The notes under the pieces are model-generated. The model saw only the letters and a program-made list of their open reading frames with translations, searched no databases and was not told where the DNA came from. A stretch of 64,000 nt of DNA, taken from Cetobacterium sp. ZOR0034 (GTDB lineage Bacteria; Fusobacteriota; Fusobacteriia; Fusobacteriales; Fusobacteriaceae). Position numbers and translations under genes: made by a program. Of this stretch, positions 63,931 to 64,000 are shown piece after piece. Positions within the stretch are counted from its first letter, which is position 1; the number at the start of each line of letters is the position of its first letter. The stretch spans positions 58,724-122,723 of the forward strand of contig NZ_JTLI01000002.1 of NCBI RefSeq assembly GCF_000799075.1, given 5' to 3'.

Positions 63931-64000
63931 AGATTGGCAACTTCCTATCCTCCCAGGGGGCTGCCCCCCAAGTACTTTCAGCGTTTATGGGCTTAACTTC
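63931..64000 (-). rRNA. rrf: 5S ribosomal RNA, 3' part
   Basis: The minus strand reads a recognisable 5S tail: GAAGTTAAGCCCATAAACGC, then GAAAGTACTTGG, GGGCAGCCCCCTGGGAGGAT and AGGAAGTTGCCAATCT. About 70 bases are visible; the 5' part, and presumably the rest of an rRNA operon, lie beyond the right edge. A run of eight T follows its 3' end directly. Confidence 0.95.

Overview
The window is AT-rich chromosomal DNA from a Gram-negative anaerobe, most likely a member of the Fusobacteriota (Fusobacterium or Cetobacterium type; genus not proven). The evidence is very low GC, a TonB-dependent outer-membrane receptor beside anaerobic and fermentative genes (pyruvate phosphate dikinase, class III fructose bisphosphatase, citrate-lyase maturation genes), strong AGGAGG ribosome sites, and gene orders I associate with that phylum. 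I could not run a database search. Nearly every base is accounted for by housekeeping genes. I see no phage, insertion sequence, CRISPR array or tRNA.

Layout, left to right. 1-303: start of a PSP1/RicT-type gene running off the edge. 364-4354: a cobalamin riboswitch drives a BtuB-like receptor, a BtuF-like binding protein and a TIM-barrel protein that I suggest is a CbiR-type cobamide-remodelling enzyme. 4473-8258: ogt, proline symporter putP, rhodanese, flavodoxin, tcdA. The putP leader holds a short proline-codon leader peptide and a strong terminator. 8347-10241: htpG behind a degenerate CIRCE operator. 10277-15405: ccpN-like regulator, ppdK and fbp, a gluconeogenesis unit. 15635-20594: class V aminotransferase, then recR, a small coiled-coil protein, pfkA, accA and accD. 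20723-24331: chorismate mutase, lipoprotein, citC, citXG. 24369-28646: Nudix hydrolase and the fruR-fruK-fruA fructose operon behind a four-unit 10-bp operator repeat. 28785-34916: glycerol regulon glpP-glpF-glpK-glpA-oxidoreductase-DUF1667, with two related antiterminator/terminator leaders. 34964-41827: tRNA methyltransferase and the tetrapyrrole operon hemA-hemC-cobA/hemD-hemB-hemL-sirC (siroheme and corrin precursors; no heme-branch genes). 42021-50717: holB, mreB, mrnC, cysS, an unknown envelope protein, a nitrilase-type amidase, ispD, mutS2. 50877-51805: rpmB, rpsR, rpsF. 51921-63896: a cell division and wall cluster running dgk-murF-mraY-murD-murG-murC-murB-ddl-ftsQ-ftsA-ftsZ, whose first gene lies 34 bp after the 3' end of a 5S rRNA gene (63931-64000).

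How it fits together: precursors of siroheme and B12 are made from glutamyl-tRNA, while B12 import and perhaps remodelling is controlled by a riboswitch. Fructose and glycerol feed glycolysis through fruK, glpK and pfkA, and ppdK with fbp (under CcpN) runs the reverse direction. The most interesting content is RNA-level control: the proline leader before putP, the two GlpP-type leaders in one glycerol operon, the cobalamin riboswitch, and a wall cluster placed directly behind an rRNA gene.
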